A DNA stretch of 64,000 nt from Saprospiraceae bacterium (GTDB lineage Bacteria; Bacteroidota; Bacteroidia; Chitinophagales; Saprospiraceae). Below the pieces are notes generated by a model. The model searched no databases. It was not told where the DNA came from and saw only the letters and a list, made by a program, of their open reading frames with translations. This document shows positions 38,813 through 47,660 of the stretch, piece after piece (position 1 is the first letter of the stretch; the number at the start of each line of letters is the position of its first letter). Both the position numbers and the translations under genes were made by a program. Location of the stretch: assembly GCA_016710585.1 (NCBI GenBank), contig JADJVN010000003.1:124001-188000 (forward strand), given 5' to 3'.

Positions 38813-39971
38813 TTATTCCTTCATCATTTTATCAATCTCCTTTTGAACTTCTTCTATTAATTGTTGCTCTGTAGGTAAGTAAAGTTGGTATTTGCTGGCT
38901 ATAATATTATTGCTATTTTCAGGAAGTGTAATTTTCACAACAGCATCGTTTTTGTCGGTACACAATAAGATACCAATGCTTGGGCTATCATGTTCTTGCT
39001 TTTCAAATCTATCGTAGTAGTTTACGTACATTTGCATTTGTCCTAAATTTTCATGGGTGAGATTGGATGTTTTGATTTCAATGCTTACAAAACATTGTAG
39101 CAGTCTGTTGTAAAAAACTAAATCTATAAAAAACTCATTGCCATCAAGATGTATTCTTTTTTGCCTTGCAACAAAACTAAATCCATTTCCAAGCCATAAT
39201 ACCAAAGTGTAATACAATTTAGTCCAATATGTTGCGAAAAAACCCCCATACTTCCTTACCCACCCTGGAGGGAGGGACCCCCCCCCTCCCTGGCGGCTGC
39301 CGGACAAATTTCTCATCAAAATATTTCGGCCTACTTTATAATTCACTTCGGTATAAGATAAAATCTTGCAGATGTGTGATGATGGCTGTTTCAAAATCTT
39401 TTTCGTAATAGGCTGTTTCTCTACGCAAACCCAAAAACTCTAATACCATTGGATCTTTTATGATTTCTTTTGCATCAGTAGGCATTTTTTCTTCTTTGGC
39501 TACTGCCAGTACAGATTGTAGATCGTTGCTCAATAAAAGACGTTCAAATAATTGGCTATTTACTTGGCGTTCTAGCTGCCTTGCATTCCAATTGTTCTTT
39601 TCGGTTTCTGCTATATAAAAATCTCTTTTGTCTTGATTATCAATGCGAATTAAAGTCCGGTAATGTGTCCAACTGAATTGTGAACGCAGTGCGTTCACAA
39701 TTGGAAACGTCCTATAAAACTGCCTAAATAAATTTAGCTGACGGTACGAAAACTCTGTGCCATATTGAGGTTCAAGGGCATTAGCTAAAGATTTTATAAG
39801 AAACTCTCCATATTAAGCCCGTTCTTTGCCTTGCTGTTCTTCCTCAAATATAACTTTGCCTATTTGCCAATACATCAATACCCTTTCGGTATCTACACTG
39901 CGAATAGCCCTTGCTTGAGCATTCGCTATTATACTTTGGATTTGGTTTAGAATATTCTTGTCTACATTCAT
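38813..39971 (-). pseudogene. DUF1016 (YhcG-like, PD-(D/E)XK) nuclease, broken
   Basis: From ATG 39971 the frame reads 'QIQSIIANAQARAIRSVDTE' and 'MYWQIGKVIFEEEQQGKERA', then an in-frame TAA at 39813-39815. It continues to 'SFLIKSLANALEPQYG'-type DUF1016_N sequence, 'SWTHYRTLIRI' and 'AYYEKDFETAIITHLQDFIL'. After a G/C-rich insertion (about 39195-39350) another frame resumes with the nuclease core 'LGNGFSFVARQKRIHLDG', 'EFFIDLVFYNRLL' and 'VSIEIKT', whose D, E and K are the PD-(D/E)XK residues, ending at 38813. Intact members are ~340 residues and often sit beside restriction systems. This copy is dead. Confidence 0.8.
39242..39303. repeat. G/C-tract hairpin insertion inside the DUF1016 gene
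   Basis: A stretch of very G/C-rich DNA contrasts sharply with its AT-rich surroundings. It contains a run of nine C (39278-39286), a stem GGGAGGG (39270-39276) / CCCTCCC (39284-39290), and GGCGGCTGCC at its right end. It lies where DUF1016 homologues have continuous sequence ('QDFIL' to 'LGNGFSF'), so it has interrupted the gene. It is probably a small repeat or palindromic element; no other copy is in the window. Confidence 0.5.
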
Positions 39972-40073
39972 TTATATTACTTTAGGATATAACAATTTTT
40001 TTCTCTATTGATGAAGTATCTTTTTCACTTGCCAAATTATCACAAAATAAGCAATAAAAATCACAATAACGAT

Positions 40074-40081
40074 TACATTTG
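40074..40081 (+). promoter_or_regulatory. Candidate -7 element for the T9SS type B protein gene
   Basis: TACATTTG is a perfect TAnnTTTG box 31 bp before the chosen start ATG (40112). It also argues against an upstream TTG start at 40079, which would overlap the box itself. No -33 TTTG is apparent. Confidence 0.45.
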
Positions 40082-40111
40082 CGCTCAAATTTTTTTCAAG
40101 CAATTCGAGTC

Positions 40112-43100
40112 ATGTTTATACTTCCCAAAAAACACAAAGCCAGTCTTGTCTTATTGCTGGTTTTTTTTCAATTATGTTATTTTGAATTGAAAGCCCAAAC
40201 GATTTCCAATATTCATGCAGTGGAAATTTGCGACAATGAGATAGATGATGACGGTGATGGATTATTGGATTGTTTTGATCCTGATTGTTGTGATTTTTGT
40301 TCAGATTTTTATTACCAAACTTGTTACGATAACAAGTCCTGTTCATGTACTTTTCCAGATTCTATATCTGTATTTTATTCCAATCTTCGATTGAGAAATT
40401 ATTCTGCATTGGTGGCAGGAGATCTGAATCATGATGGTAAAATAGAATTGGTAAGTCCGATGAATGATGGATCACTTTCAATATTTGATGCTCAAGCTAA
40501 TGAAAAATTCAACAACTCTAGTTTTGTATTCATACATTCGGCAATTGCAGATATTGATCGCAATGATTTTGGAGAAATTTATACTATAATAAGAATTAGC
40601 AATACTAAGTTAGGCTTAGTCTGTTTGGATCACCAAGCAAATGTACTTTTTCAAAGTAATTTTATCTGGGATTTTATTGACGAACAAGAGATTCAAATCA
40701 TAGATTTGGAAGAAGATGGGGATCCAGAGATATTTATTTCTCCACACTTGTTTAGAGCAAAAGATGGCGTTTATATTTCCTCCATTCCATCAAATTTACC
40801 AAAAGGCCAACACAAGGCAGAACATCAAATTGTTCAAACTGCAATTGCAGATATTTTACCTTCAAGCTTTTGCCCTTCTTGTGATGGATTAGAGATCATT
40901 TGCGGCAATACAGTGTATAGCTATGATCCAATGACTTCATCTTTGCTGAGTCAGGTAAGTGTCGCTTCAATGTATAATGAAGGGACCTCTTCCATTGCTG
41001 ATATAGATATGGATGGCGATCTAGATATCATTTCATCAGTGGTAAATGCTGATGGTACAAGACATATCTACGCATGGGAAGGGGAGAATACGACAATACT
41101 CCATGATATGGTGGTGAACCAACAATCTGGAACACAATTTTATGGATCTGGAGTTGTTACTGTTGCAAATTTTGATTCGGATCGATTTCCAGAGTTTGCT
41201 GTTACGGTGACAAGAAGTTTTAGAGGTGAATGTGAATTGCTAATACTCGATCATGATTTTACGCTACTGTGGAAAGTAAATCTTGATGAAGTCAGTCAAT
41301 CCGTTCCTGTTGCCTTTGATTTTTGCAAAGATGATATTGATGAAATTGTATTAAGCACGATTGATTCATTATTTATATTCGATGTTGGTAAAAAGTCAGT
41401 AGCGGCAAGTATAAAGTGTGGTTCATTTACTCTTTATGATAGACCTTTGGTCTTAGATATCGATGGAGATGGGTCTGCAGAAATAGCTTGTGACTGTCTT
41501 GTAAATTTATCATCAGTAGGTAAATTTACTGTGATAGAAAGTAGTAATGCTAGTTGGGCAAATTCTAGAAAATCTGTCTCTCAAAAAACGATTGTGAACA
41601 ATGCCTATAATGACGATCTAAGCATTCCTAAAAAGCGACAAGATATATCCAAACTTAATTATCCAAAAAATTTAAACTCCTTTAATCAAAATATTTCATT
41701 GTGGAATAAATTGGAAACAAATGCCTTGGCTTTGCAATTCAATTCAAGTACCTGTGTAAATGACAGTATTGAGCTAAATTTTACGATTTGTAACAAAGGA
41801 CTTTTATTTACTGGAGATGTAGATATAAGTCTTTACAATGGATCAGTATTTGATCCAGGCTCATCGCTGATACAAAGTAGAACAATCAATCTTCAATCTT
41901 TAGCCATTGGAGAATGTAGGTCATTTATTTTAAAAATAAAAGCAAGCAATATAAATGGAAAACTTTATCTTGTAATCAATGATAAAGGGAGTTTTCCATT
42001 GCCATTTAATAGAACAGATCCGAAGTTTGCAGTCGGTTTTGCGGAGTGCGATCTCTATAATAATATCGACAGTGCAGAAGTGATGTCAAGTTCAATATTT
42101 AAATTAAATGATACGCTGGTTTGTGATGTTAATTTAAACTATGTTGTAAATGGAAATTGGAAATCTATACTTTGGGAAGATGGAACCACTACAGCAAATA
42201 AAACGATTCAAAATTCAGGAGCGTATCGTGTCTGTGTGACTGATTTTTGTGATAAGACTTTATGTGATACTTTTAGTGTACAATTTATTCCGAGTAAAAT
42301 ATTAAACCTACCCGACTCTGTTGGATTTTGCAAATTTTCAATGGCGTCAATTATTGCCCCATCTGGATTTGATACATACTTATGGAGTGATGGATCACAA
42401 AGTCAAAAATTGGAAAGTAATAAAACTGGAATATGGAGACTTGAGGCAAAGGATAGTTGTGGGAGAATTTATAGAGATTCAGTATTGTTCTACCATCATC
42501 CCGAATCGGTTATTTTTAAAGATAGTATATCAAGACTATGTCAAGGGGAGAATCTGAATTTAAAGATTAATGGATTCAATAATGCAATTTGGTCCAGAGA
42601 TGGAAAGGTGATTTGCAATACTTGTGATTCGATAACTATTCTTGCTGATGTCGATCATAAAATTAATGTCATAGCAAAAAATCAGTTTCAATGTGATCAA
42701 GAAGATAGTATCCACATAAAGGTATTTAGAAAATATTTTTATTCAGATACTATTGCGCTGTGTTCAGGTGACTCAGTTTTTATTGACAATCGATGGATAA
42801 AGGACACGACAACGATAAGAAAAACGCTTACTACTCTGCAAGGATGCGATAGTGTCGTGACGACATCAATTCGAATTCAAAATACAATAAACAGTCTATC
42901 TTCAAATCGCATTTGTCAAGGAGATTCTGTATTCGTATTTGGTCGATGGTTTGCACAGGCAGGAAAATTTTCATTTTCAAAATCAAATGGAAATGGTTGT
43001 GATAGTTTGTTTCAAGTCAACATTGATACATTATCGAAAAGCTATGGAAATATTACGAATACTTTATGTAAGTCTGAAAAATTGGTCATAAATGGTGTAG

Positions 43101-43726
43101 AATATAGCGAACAGCGCCCATCGGGAATTGAAATATTGAATGGCGCTTCTCAAAATGGCTGTGATTCCATTCTCCGGATTAATTTGAATTTTTCAGATCC
43201 TCAGATTACTTACCAGCAAAACTATATTGTATCTACAGGAACAAAAATTCAAATAAAAATACTTGCAAATTTTACGGCAAAAGAAATCGCATGGTCAGCG
43301 AATCCTAATCTTAGTTGTACAGATTGTCTTGAGCCTGATTTTACTGCAAAAGATTCTAGCACATTGTATCTTACGCTTACAGATGAAAATGGCTGCAAAG
43401 TCAATGCAATCATAAACATATTTGTCAAAGAGGAGACAGACCTCTATATTCCAAATGTTTTTTCACCTAACGGCGACCAGCTAAATGATCTGTTTGAGCT
43501 ATTTAGTACAGACAAAAATTTAAAATTGAAGACCTATCAAATCTTTGATAGATGGGGGGAACTCATTTATTCACAAAAAGAACAGAACCTATCGACATAT
43601 AGACCTTGGGATGGTGTATTTAAAAATAGACCATTGAATCCAGGCGTATATGTTTATCATATTGTTGTTGAATTTTCTGATGGTCGTATTGGATCCTATA
43701 CTGGTGATTTGACTTTGATTAAGTAG
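40112..43726 (+). CDS. Giant secreted protein with FG-GAP-like repeats and gliding-associated (T9SS type B) C-terminus
   Basis: About 1204 residues. I chose ATG 40112 because it gives a proper signal peptide ('LVLLLVFFQLCYFELKAQ'). Just after it is a Cys/Asp-rich metal-binding motif 'CDNEIDDDGDGLLDCFDPDC', common in Saprospiraceae surface proteins. Residues ~80-470 carry VCBS/FG-GAP-like beta-propeller repeats ('AGDLNHDGKIEL', 'ADIDMDGDLDII', 'LDIDGDGSAEIAC'). Beta-sandwich repeats with paired cysteines follow. The last ~90 residues ('YIPNVFSPNGDQLNDLFEL', 'YQIFDRWGELIYSQ', 'WDGVFKNRPLNPGVYVY') are the CHU_C/gliding-motility-associated sorting domain. The protein should be exported by T9SS and act at the cell surface. 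Confidence 0.9.
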   Translation: MFILPKKHKASLVLLLVFFQLCYFELKAQTISNIHAVEICDNEIDDDGDGLLDCFDPDCCDFCSDFYYQTCYDNKSCSCTFPDSISVFYSNLRLRNYSALVAGDLNHDGKIELVSPMNDGSLSIFDAQANEKFNNSSFVFIHSAIADIDRNDFGEIYTIIRISNTKLGLVCLDHQANVLFQSNFIWDFIDEQEIQIIDLEEDGDPEIFISPHLFRAKDGVYISSIPSNLPKGQHKAEHQIVQTAIADILPSSFCPSCDGLEIICGNTVYSYDPMTSSLLSQVSVASMYNEGTSSIADIDMDGDLDIISSVVNADGTRHIYAWEGENTTILHDMVVNQQSGTQFYGSGVVTVANFDSDRFPEFAVTVTRSFRGECELLILDHDFTLLWKVNLDEVSQSVPVAFDFCKDDIDEIVLSTIDSLFIFDVGKKSVAASIKCGSFTLYDRPLVLDIDGDGSAEIACDCLVNLSSVGKFTVIESSNASWANSRKSVSQKTIVNNAYNDDLSIPKKRQDISKLNYPKNLNSFNQNISLWNKLETNALALQFNSSTCVNDSIELNFTICNKGLLFTGDVDISLYNGSVFDPGSSLIQSRTINLQSLAIGECRSFILKIKASNINGKLYLVINDKGSFPLPFNRTDPKFAVGFAECDLYNNIDSAEVMSSSIFKLNDTLVCDVNLNYVVNGNWKSILWEDGTTTANKTIQNSGAYRVCVTDFCDKTLCDTFSVQFIPSKILNLPDSVGFCKFSMASIIAPSGFDTYLWSDGSQSQKLESNKTGIWRLEAKDSCGRIYRDSVLFYHHPESVIFKDSISRLCQGENLNLKINGFNNAIWSRDGKVICNTCDSITILADVDHKINVIAKNQFQCDQEDSIHIKVFRKYFYSDTIALCSGDSVFIDNRWIKDTTTIRKTLTTLQGCDSVVTTSIRIQNTINSLSSNRICQGDSVFVFGRWFAQAGKFSFSKSNGNGCDSLFQVNIDTLSKSYGNITNTLCKSEKLVINGVEYSEQRPSGIEILNGASQNGCDSILRINLNFSDPQITYQQNYIVSTGTKIQIKILANFTAKEIAWSANPNLSCTDCLEPDFTAKDSSTLYLTLTDENGCKVNAIINIFVKEETDLYIPNVFSPNGDQLNDLFELFSTDKNLKLKTYQIFDRWGELIYSQKEQNLSTYRPWDGVFKNRPLNPGVYVYHIVVEFSDGRIGSYTGDLTLIK

Positions 43727-43765
43727 AGTGTCCAGTAAAGAAGGATGACTGAGCGTTGAAAAGCA

Positions 43766-43819
43766 AAATCGTGATAGAGATCACGATTTAGTGAGGGAAC
43801 CTCGCAACACTTTGCGAGG
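43766..43819. repeat. Tandem perfect hairpins (REP-like candidate)
   Basis: Two perfect hairpins stand side by side. AAATCGTGAT/ATCACGATTT (43766-43775 with 43780-43789, loop AGAG) is followed by CCTCGCAA/TTGCGAGG (43800-43807 with 43812-43819, loop CACT). They follow the stop at 43726 by 40 bp with no T run after the second stem, so they are not a standard terminator. Their form resembles a bacterial interspersed palindromic element. A RAYT transposase is 9 kb away, but I see no sequence link proving a relationship. Confidence 0.55.
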
Positions 43820-44001
43820 CGTGGAGGAAGATATATTGATGAAGTAAAGAATGAGGCATGGCAGAAGATCCGTCAATTGTATTAAAACGCAACAGATCAA
43901 TTCTCGTTTGTCTTCTAAAAATATTTTCTCAATAGAGTTTATTCTTTTAACTAAATTTGTATTAATTACAAAATCTACATTGTTGTTTTAAAAAAAAATA
44001 A

Positions 44002-44577
44002 ATGCTCAAATTCAAAGAATATTTGCAAAATATTTCGACGATTTCTGATAAGGAATTTGAAGAGACTATTAGCTATTTTTCTGAGAAGCACCTGCACAAA
44101 GGAGATTTTTTTATCAAACAGTTTAGTGTTTGCAGACAAGTTGGATTTATAATAAAAGGTACGATTCGAATTTATTACATCAATCAAAAAGACGAAGAAA
44201 CAACTTATGGTTTTTGTCAAGAAAATTGTTTGACTACATCCTTTAAAAGTTTTATTTCCCAAACCCCAAGTGACCTAATATTACAAGCTCTAGAAGATAC
44301 TGACCTACTTACCATAGATTATGACAAATTGAATTTGTTGTATAAAAATTATCCAACCTGGCAAAATATAGGAAGAATCATCACTCAGAATGAATTTCTC
44401 AATATGGAACAGTACGCATCAGTATTAAATAATGAGACTGCAAAAGAAAAATATTTACGCTTATTAAAAGAACAACCCAATGTTTTACAAAAAGCAAATA
44501 TAGAAGATATCGCTTCATATTTAGGTGTAACCAGGAGAACATTATCTAGAATCCGACAAAAGATTTATCAAAAGTAA
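44002..44577 (+). CDS. Crp/Fnr-family transcriptional regulator
   Basis: A 191-residue regulator with an N-terminal cyclic-nucleotide-binding-like beta-roll ('HLHKGDFFIKQFSVCRQVGF', here partly cited) and a C-terminal helix-turn-helix 'IEDIASYLGVTRRTLSRIRQ'. The lack of conserved cAMP contacts and of FNR cysteines is usual for the Bacteroidota subgroup. A -7 box TAAATTTG is at 43952-43959. It lies 81 bp before arsM, with a palindrome between them that is its likely operator, so it probably controls the arsenic genes (inference). Confidence 0.88.
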   Translation: MLKFKEYLQNISTISDKEFEETISYFSEKHLHKGDFFIKQFSVCRQVGFIIKGTIRIYYINQKDEETTYGFCQENCLTTSFKSFISQTPSDLILQALEDTDLLTIDYDKLNLLYKNYPTWQNIGRIITQNEFLNMEQYASVLNNETAKEKYLRLLKEQPNVLQKANIEDIASYLGVTRRTLSRIRQKIYQK

Positions 44578-44581
44578 TTTG

Positions 44582-44595
44582 AGGACATTTGTCCT
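44582..44595. promoter_or_regulatory. Palindromic operator candidate between the Crp/Fnr gene and arsM
   Basis: AGGACA (44582-44587) and TGTCCT (44590-44595) form a perfect 6-bp inverted repeat around TT, directly after the regulator's stop codon. A TTTG (44597-44600) and a near -7 box CAACTTTG (44618-44625) lie just downstream, though the 17-bp spacing is short. The palindrome is placed where a Crp/Fnr dimer could activate or repress arsM. Confidence 0.5.
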
Positions 44596-44658
44596 TTTTG
44601 TTCGAATAGAATAGTCTCAACTTTGCATTATTATTCAATTAAAAAAAAATAATGTAAA

Positions 44659-45498
44659 ATGGACAAAAATCAAATCCAAAAAAATGTAAAACAAGGCTAT
44701 GCCAAAATTGTGAAGCGCAGCAATAAATTGAAATTAGTTCCTTCTTTTCTAAAATGCTGTGATGTAAACAATGTAATAAAAGATATTAGCCAAAGTATTG
44801 GCTATTCTGAAGATGATATGAAGCATGCACCTGAAGATTCAAATCTTGGCATTGGTTGTGGTAATCCAATCGGTATAGCATCTATCCAGAAGGGACAGAC
44901 AATTTTAGATTTAGGTTCTGGAGCAGGATTTGATTGTTTTTTGGCTGCAAGAGAAACGGGTGAAAGTGGAAAAGTAATAGGTATAGATATGACTCCAGAA
45001 ATGGTGATGCAAGCTAGAAAAAATGCTAAAAAAGGAAACTATAAGAATGTGGAATTTATTATTGGAGAAATAGAAAATCTTCCCATAGAAAATGATAGCA
45101 TTGATCTCATCATATCAAACTGTGTGATTAATTTATCAAATCAAAAAGAGCAAGTTTTTAGAGAAGCGTTTAGAGTTTTGAAACAAAATGGGAGCATTTT
45201 ATTTTCAGATATTATTTTACAAAAGGAATTGCCAGATTATGTAAAATATACCATAGAAGGGCATATTGCTTGTTTGGCAGGAGCCATTAGAAAAGAAGAT
45301 TATATTTTTGGACTTGAACAAGCGGGTTTTTCGGGAATACAAATTAAAAAACTATCTCATTTTCCAATAGAGCTAATGCTGAATGATCCTATAGCCCAAA
45401 AAATTGTAAGTGAAAATCAACTCACTGAAATTGAAATCCCTGAAATAGCCAATTCGATTGCAAGTATTTCTATTTATGCAAAAAAACTATCTCAATGA
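44659..45498 (+). CDS. arsM: Arsenite S-adenosylmethionine methyltransferase
   Basis: A 279-residue SAM-dependent methyltransferase. SAM motif 'ILDLGSGAGFDCFLAARE' (~82-99) and 'GIDMTPEMVMQARKNAK' are followed by the arsenic-binding cysteines C67 ('GIGCGNP'), C155 ('ISNCVINLS') and C205 ('GHIACLAGA'). The 50-residue spacing of the last two equals that of Cys174/Cys224 in the characterised CmArsM. An extra CC (33-34) lies near the N-terminus. It methylates As(III) to volatile or less toxic forms. It overlaps the next gene by 4 bp (ATGA) and follows the Crp/Fnr regulator. Confidence 0.94.
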   Translation: MDKNQIQKNVKQGYAKIVKRSNKLKLVPSFLKCCDVNNVIKDISQSIGYSEDDMKHAPEDSNLGIGCGNPIGIASIQKGQTILDLGSGAGFDCFLAARETGESGKVIGIDMTPEMVMQARKNAKKGNYKNVEFIIGEIENLPIENDSIDLIISNCVINLSNQKEQVFREAFRVLKQNGSILFSDIILQKELPDYVKYTIEGHIACLAGAIRKEDYIFGLEQAGFSGIQIKKLSHFPIELMLNDPIAQKIVSENQLTEIEIPEIANSIASISIYAKKLSQ

Positions 45499-45737
45499 AA
45501 CAAAAATATAAAAATTCATTCCTAGGAGGTATTGCAGCTTTCATTTTAGGGACAAGCTGTTGCTGGTTAGCTTCATTATCTGTTTGGTTTGGTGGAGCAA
45601 CGATTTTAACTATTCTTTCAAATTTTATCCAAAGCTACCAAAGTATCATATTGACTATTGCGACTTTTTTTATGCTCATTGGGTTCTATCAATTTTTGCA
45701 ATTTCAAAAGCGTAAAAGGAAAGACAATTTTCATTGA
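45495..45737 (+). CDS. Small two-TM protein with CC motif (MerT-like)
   Basis: An 80-residue protein with two TMs (~12-35 and ~45-68). The first contains 'LGTSCCWLASLSVW', a vicinal Cys pair in a TM as in the mercury transporter MerT. It is translationally coupled to arsM, so a metalloid or arsenical transport role is suggested. No known arsenic-transporter family is clearly matched. It ends in a basic tail. Confidence 0.65.
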   Translation: MKQKYKNSFLGGIAAFILGTSCCWLASLSVWFGGATILTILSNFIQSYQSIILTIATFFMLIGFYQFLQFQKRKRKDNFH

Positions 45738-45829
45738 AGACATTATTGAATAGGTGAAGGTCATATTTCTAATTTAAAACAATGCTTTTACTATTTCCGA
45801 CAAACGGAGGATTTTTAAATCCCCTATTA

Positions 45830-45862
45830 TTTGATTTTTCCAATACTTTTAGTTTAAATTTG
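45830..45862 (+). promoter_or_regulatory. Promoter of the ferredoxin-oxidoreductase operon
   Basis: TTTG at 45830-45833 and a perfect -7 box TAAATTTG at 45855-45862 are 21 bp apart, the Bacteroidota consensus. Transcription would begin near 45869, giving a very short leader before the TTG start at 45882. This supports that unusual start. Confidence 0.65.
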
Positions 45863-45881
45863 CCGATCAAAATATTCAAAA

Positions 45882-47660
45882 TTGAATCCGACAAATATCC
45901 AAGACCCGGAATACTTTCACAAGGTAGTCGATTGTCAGTATGCATGCCCCGCACATACTCCTGTTCCAGAGTATATCAGGCTCATTGCGCAAGAGCGCTA
46001 TACTGAGGCTTATATGATCAATTGGGTGTCCAATGTATTCCCTGGAGTGCTGGGCAGGACCTGTGATCGTCCTTGTGAACCTGCTTGTAGAAGAGGTAGA
46101 ATCGAAGAAGAGCCCGTGGCGATTTGTCGATTGAAGCGTGTGGCAGCAGACTATAAAGGAGACGTTAAATCTTTGATTCCTGGCCCTCCAAGCATTAAAA
46201 ATGGCAAAAAGATCGCTTTAATTGGTGGTGGACCAGCTTCACTGACAGTAGCACGGGATTTGGCGCCATTGGGATATGAGATTCATCTCTACGATGAACA
46301 ACCAGCAGGAGGAGGTATGATGAGAAGTCAGATTCCATCCTTCCGACTTCCGGATGAGGTATTGTCAGAAGAGGTCAATTTTATCTTGGACATGGGGATC
46401 CATACTCAGTTCAACCACTATGTCAAAAGCATGAAGGAAGAAATCCTTCCTAAAGGCTATGATGCGATATTTGTGGGAACAGGAGCACCGCGAGGTAAAA
46501 ATTTAGCAGACTTACCAGGCAGGAATGAAGCCGCAGCAAATATTCATATAGGAATAGAATGGCTTGCTAGTGTTGCCTTCGAGCACACTAAAAAAATTGG
46601 TAAAAAAGTACTCGTCATCGGAGGAGGAAATACAGCTATGGACTGTTGTCGTACCTCACGACGATTAGGAGGTGAAGATGTGAGAGTAGTCGTAAGAAGC
46701 CCTTTCAATGAAATGAAAGCTTCTCCTTGGGAAATAGAAGATGCACAACATGAAGATATTCCTTTCTATAATATGCATTCGCCAAAATCTTTTGTGACAA
46801 AAGATGGAAAATTGGTTGGCATGGAATTCGAAAAAGTTGAAGCCAAATATGAGAATGGTAAAAGATCATTAGTTTCTACAGGTGAAATCGTTTTTATGGA
46901 AGCTGATGATGTTTTACTTGCTATAGGACAAGAAAATAGTTTTCCTTGGATAGAACGAGATTTAGGTATTGAATTTGACAAATGGGAAACGCCTGTACTC
47001 AATGATAAAACATATCAATCAACTGTACCAAATATCTTTTTTGGAGGAGATGCAGCCTTTGGTCCAAAAAATGTTATTACTGCAGTAGCTCAAGGTCATC
47101 ATGTTGCGATTTCTATTGATCTCTTCTGCGAAAACAAAGACATCGCAACGGAAAGACCATCACCAATGACCAATCTGTTCCGTCAAAAAATGGGAATTCA
47201 CGAGTGGTCTTACGACAATAATACTGCTGATGATAAAAGGTATAAAGTCCCTCATGCAGATAAAACAAAAGCATTAAAGGATAGACTATTGGAAGTTGAA
47301 TTGGGATTTGATGACAATCTGGCATTTAAGGAAGCGCAACGATGTTTGAACTGCGATGTGCAGACGATTTTTACGACATCTAAGTGTATAGAATGTGATG
47401 CTTGTGTTGACATTTGCCCTACTTCCTGTATTACATTTACAACTGATGGTGATGAAGCGGATCTTCGTACCCGTCTCAATGCTCCAGCCAATAATTTGAC
47501 ACAAGAACTTTATGTTTCAGAGATACTTCCTACAAAGCGAGTCATGATAAAAGATGAGAATGTATGTCTTCATTGTGGCCTTTGTGCTGAGCGATGTCCG
47601 ACAGCCGCTTGGGATATGCAGAAATTTTTATACAACGCTCCAAAAGCATGTAGTTTATGA
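45882..47660 (+). CDS. GltD-like NAD(P)H:ferredoxin oxidoreductase subunit with C-terminal 4Fe-4S domain
   Basis: A 592-residue flavoprotein. The N-terminal Fe-S part (~18-80) has 'CQYACPAH' and 'CDRPCEPACRRG'. The FAD Rossmann motif is 'IALIGGGPASLTVARDL' (~110) and the NAD(P) motif 'VLVIGGGNTAMDCC' (~245). The C-terminus holds two ferredoxin-type clusters: 'CIECDACVDICPTSC' (~505) and 'CLHCGLCAERCPTA' (~560). TTG 45882 is the only usable start before a stop and fits the promoter. It heads an operon with a 2-oxoacid:ferredoxin oxidoreductase (4-bp overlap), so it probably exchanges electrons between that enzyme and NAD(P)H. Confidence 0.88.
   Translation: MNPTNIQDPEYFHKVVDCQYACPAHTPVPEYIRLIAQERYTEAYMINWVSNVFPGVLGRTCDRPCEPACRRGRIEEEPVAICRLKRVAADYKGDVKSLIPGPPSIKNGKKIALIGGGPASLTVARDLAPLGYEIHLYDEQPAGGGMMRSQIPSFRLPDEVLSEEVNFILDMGIHTQFNHYVKSMKEEILPKGYDAIFVGTGAPRGKNLADLPGRNEAAANIHIGIEWLASVAFEHTKKIGKKVLVIGGGNTAMDCCRTSRRLGGEDVRVVVRSPFNEMKASPWEIEDAQHEDIPFYNMHSPKSFVTKDGKLVGMEFEKVEAKYENGKRSLVSTGEIVFMEADDVLLAIGQENSFPWIERDLGIEFDKWETPVLNDKTYQSTVPNIFFGGDAAFGPKNVITAVAQGHHVAISIDLFCENKDIATERPSPMTNLFRQKMGIHEWSYDNNTADDKRYKVPHADKTKALKDRLLEVELGFDDNLAFKEAQRCLNCDVQTIFTTSKCIECDACVDICPTSCITFTTDGDEADLRTRLNAPANNLTQELYVSEILPTKRVMIKDENVCLHCGLCAERCPTAAWDMQKFLYNAPKACSL

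Noticed and set aside
31924..39971. Complete DISARM or BREX system
   Set aside because: Only a methyltransferase and a PLD-helicase are present; the DISARM DrmA/DrmB and the BREX PglZ/BrxC-type genes are missing.
40079..40111. Upstream TTG start for the T9SS type B protein
   Set aside because: It overlaps the -7 box; ATG 40112 gives a normal signal peptide.
45782..46006. ATG-started frame upstream of the GltD-like gene
   Set aside because: It overlaps the promoter and the start of the flavoprotein in another frame and has no recognisable features.
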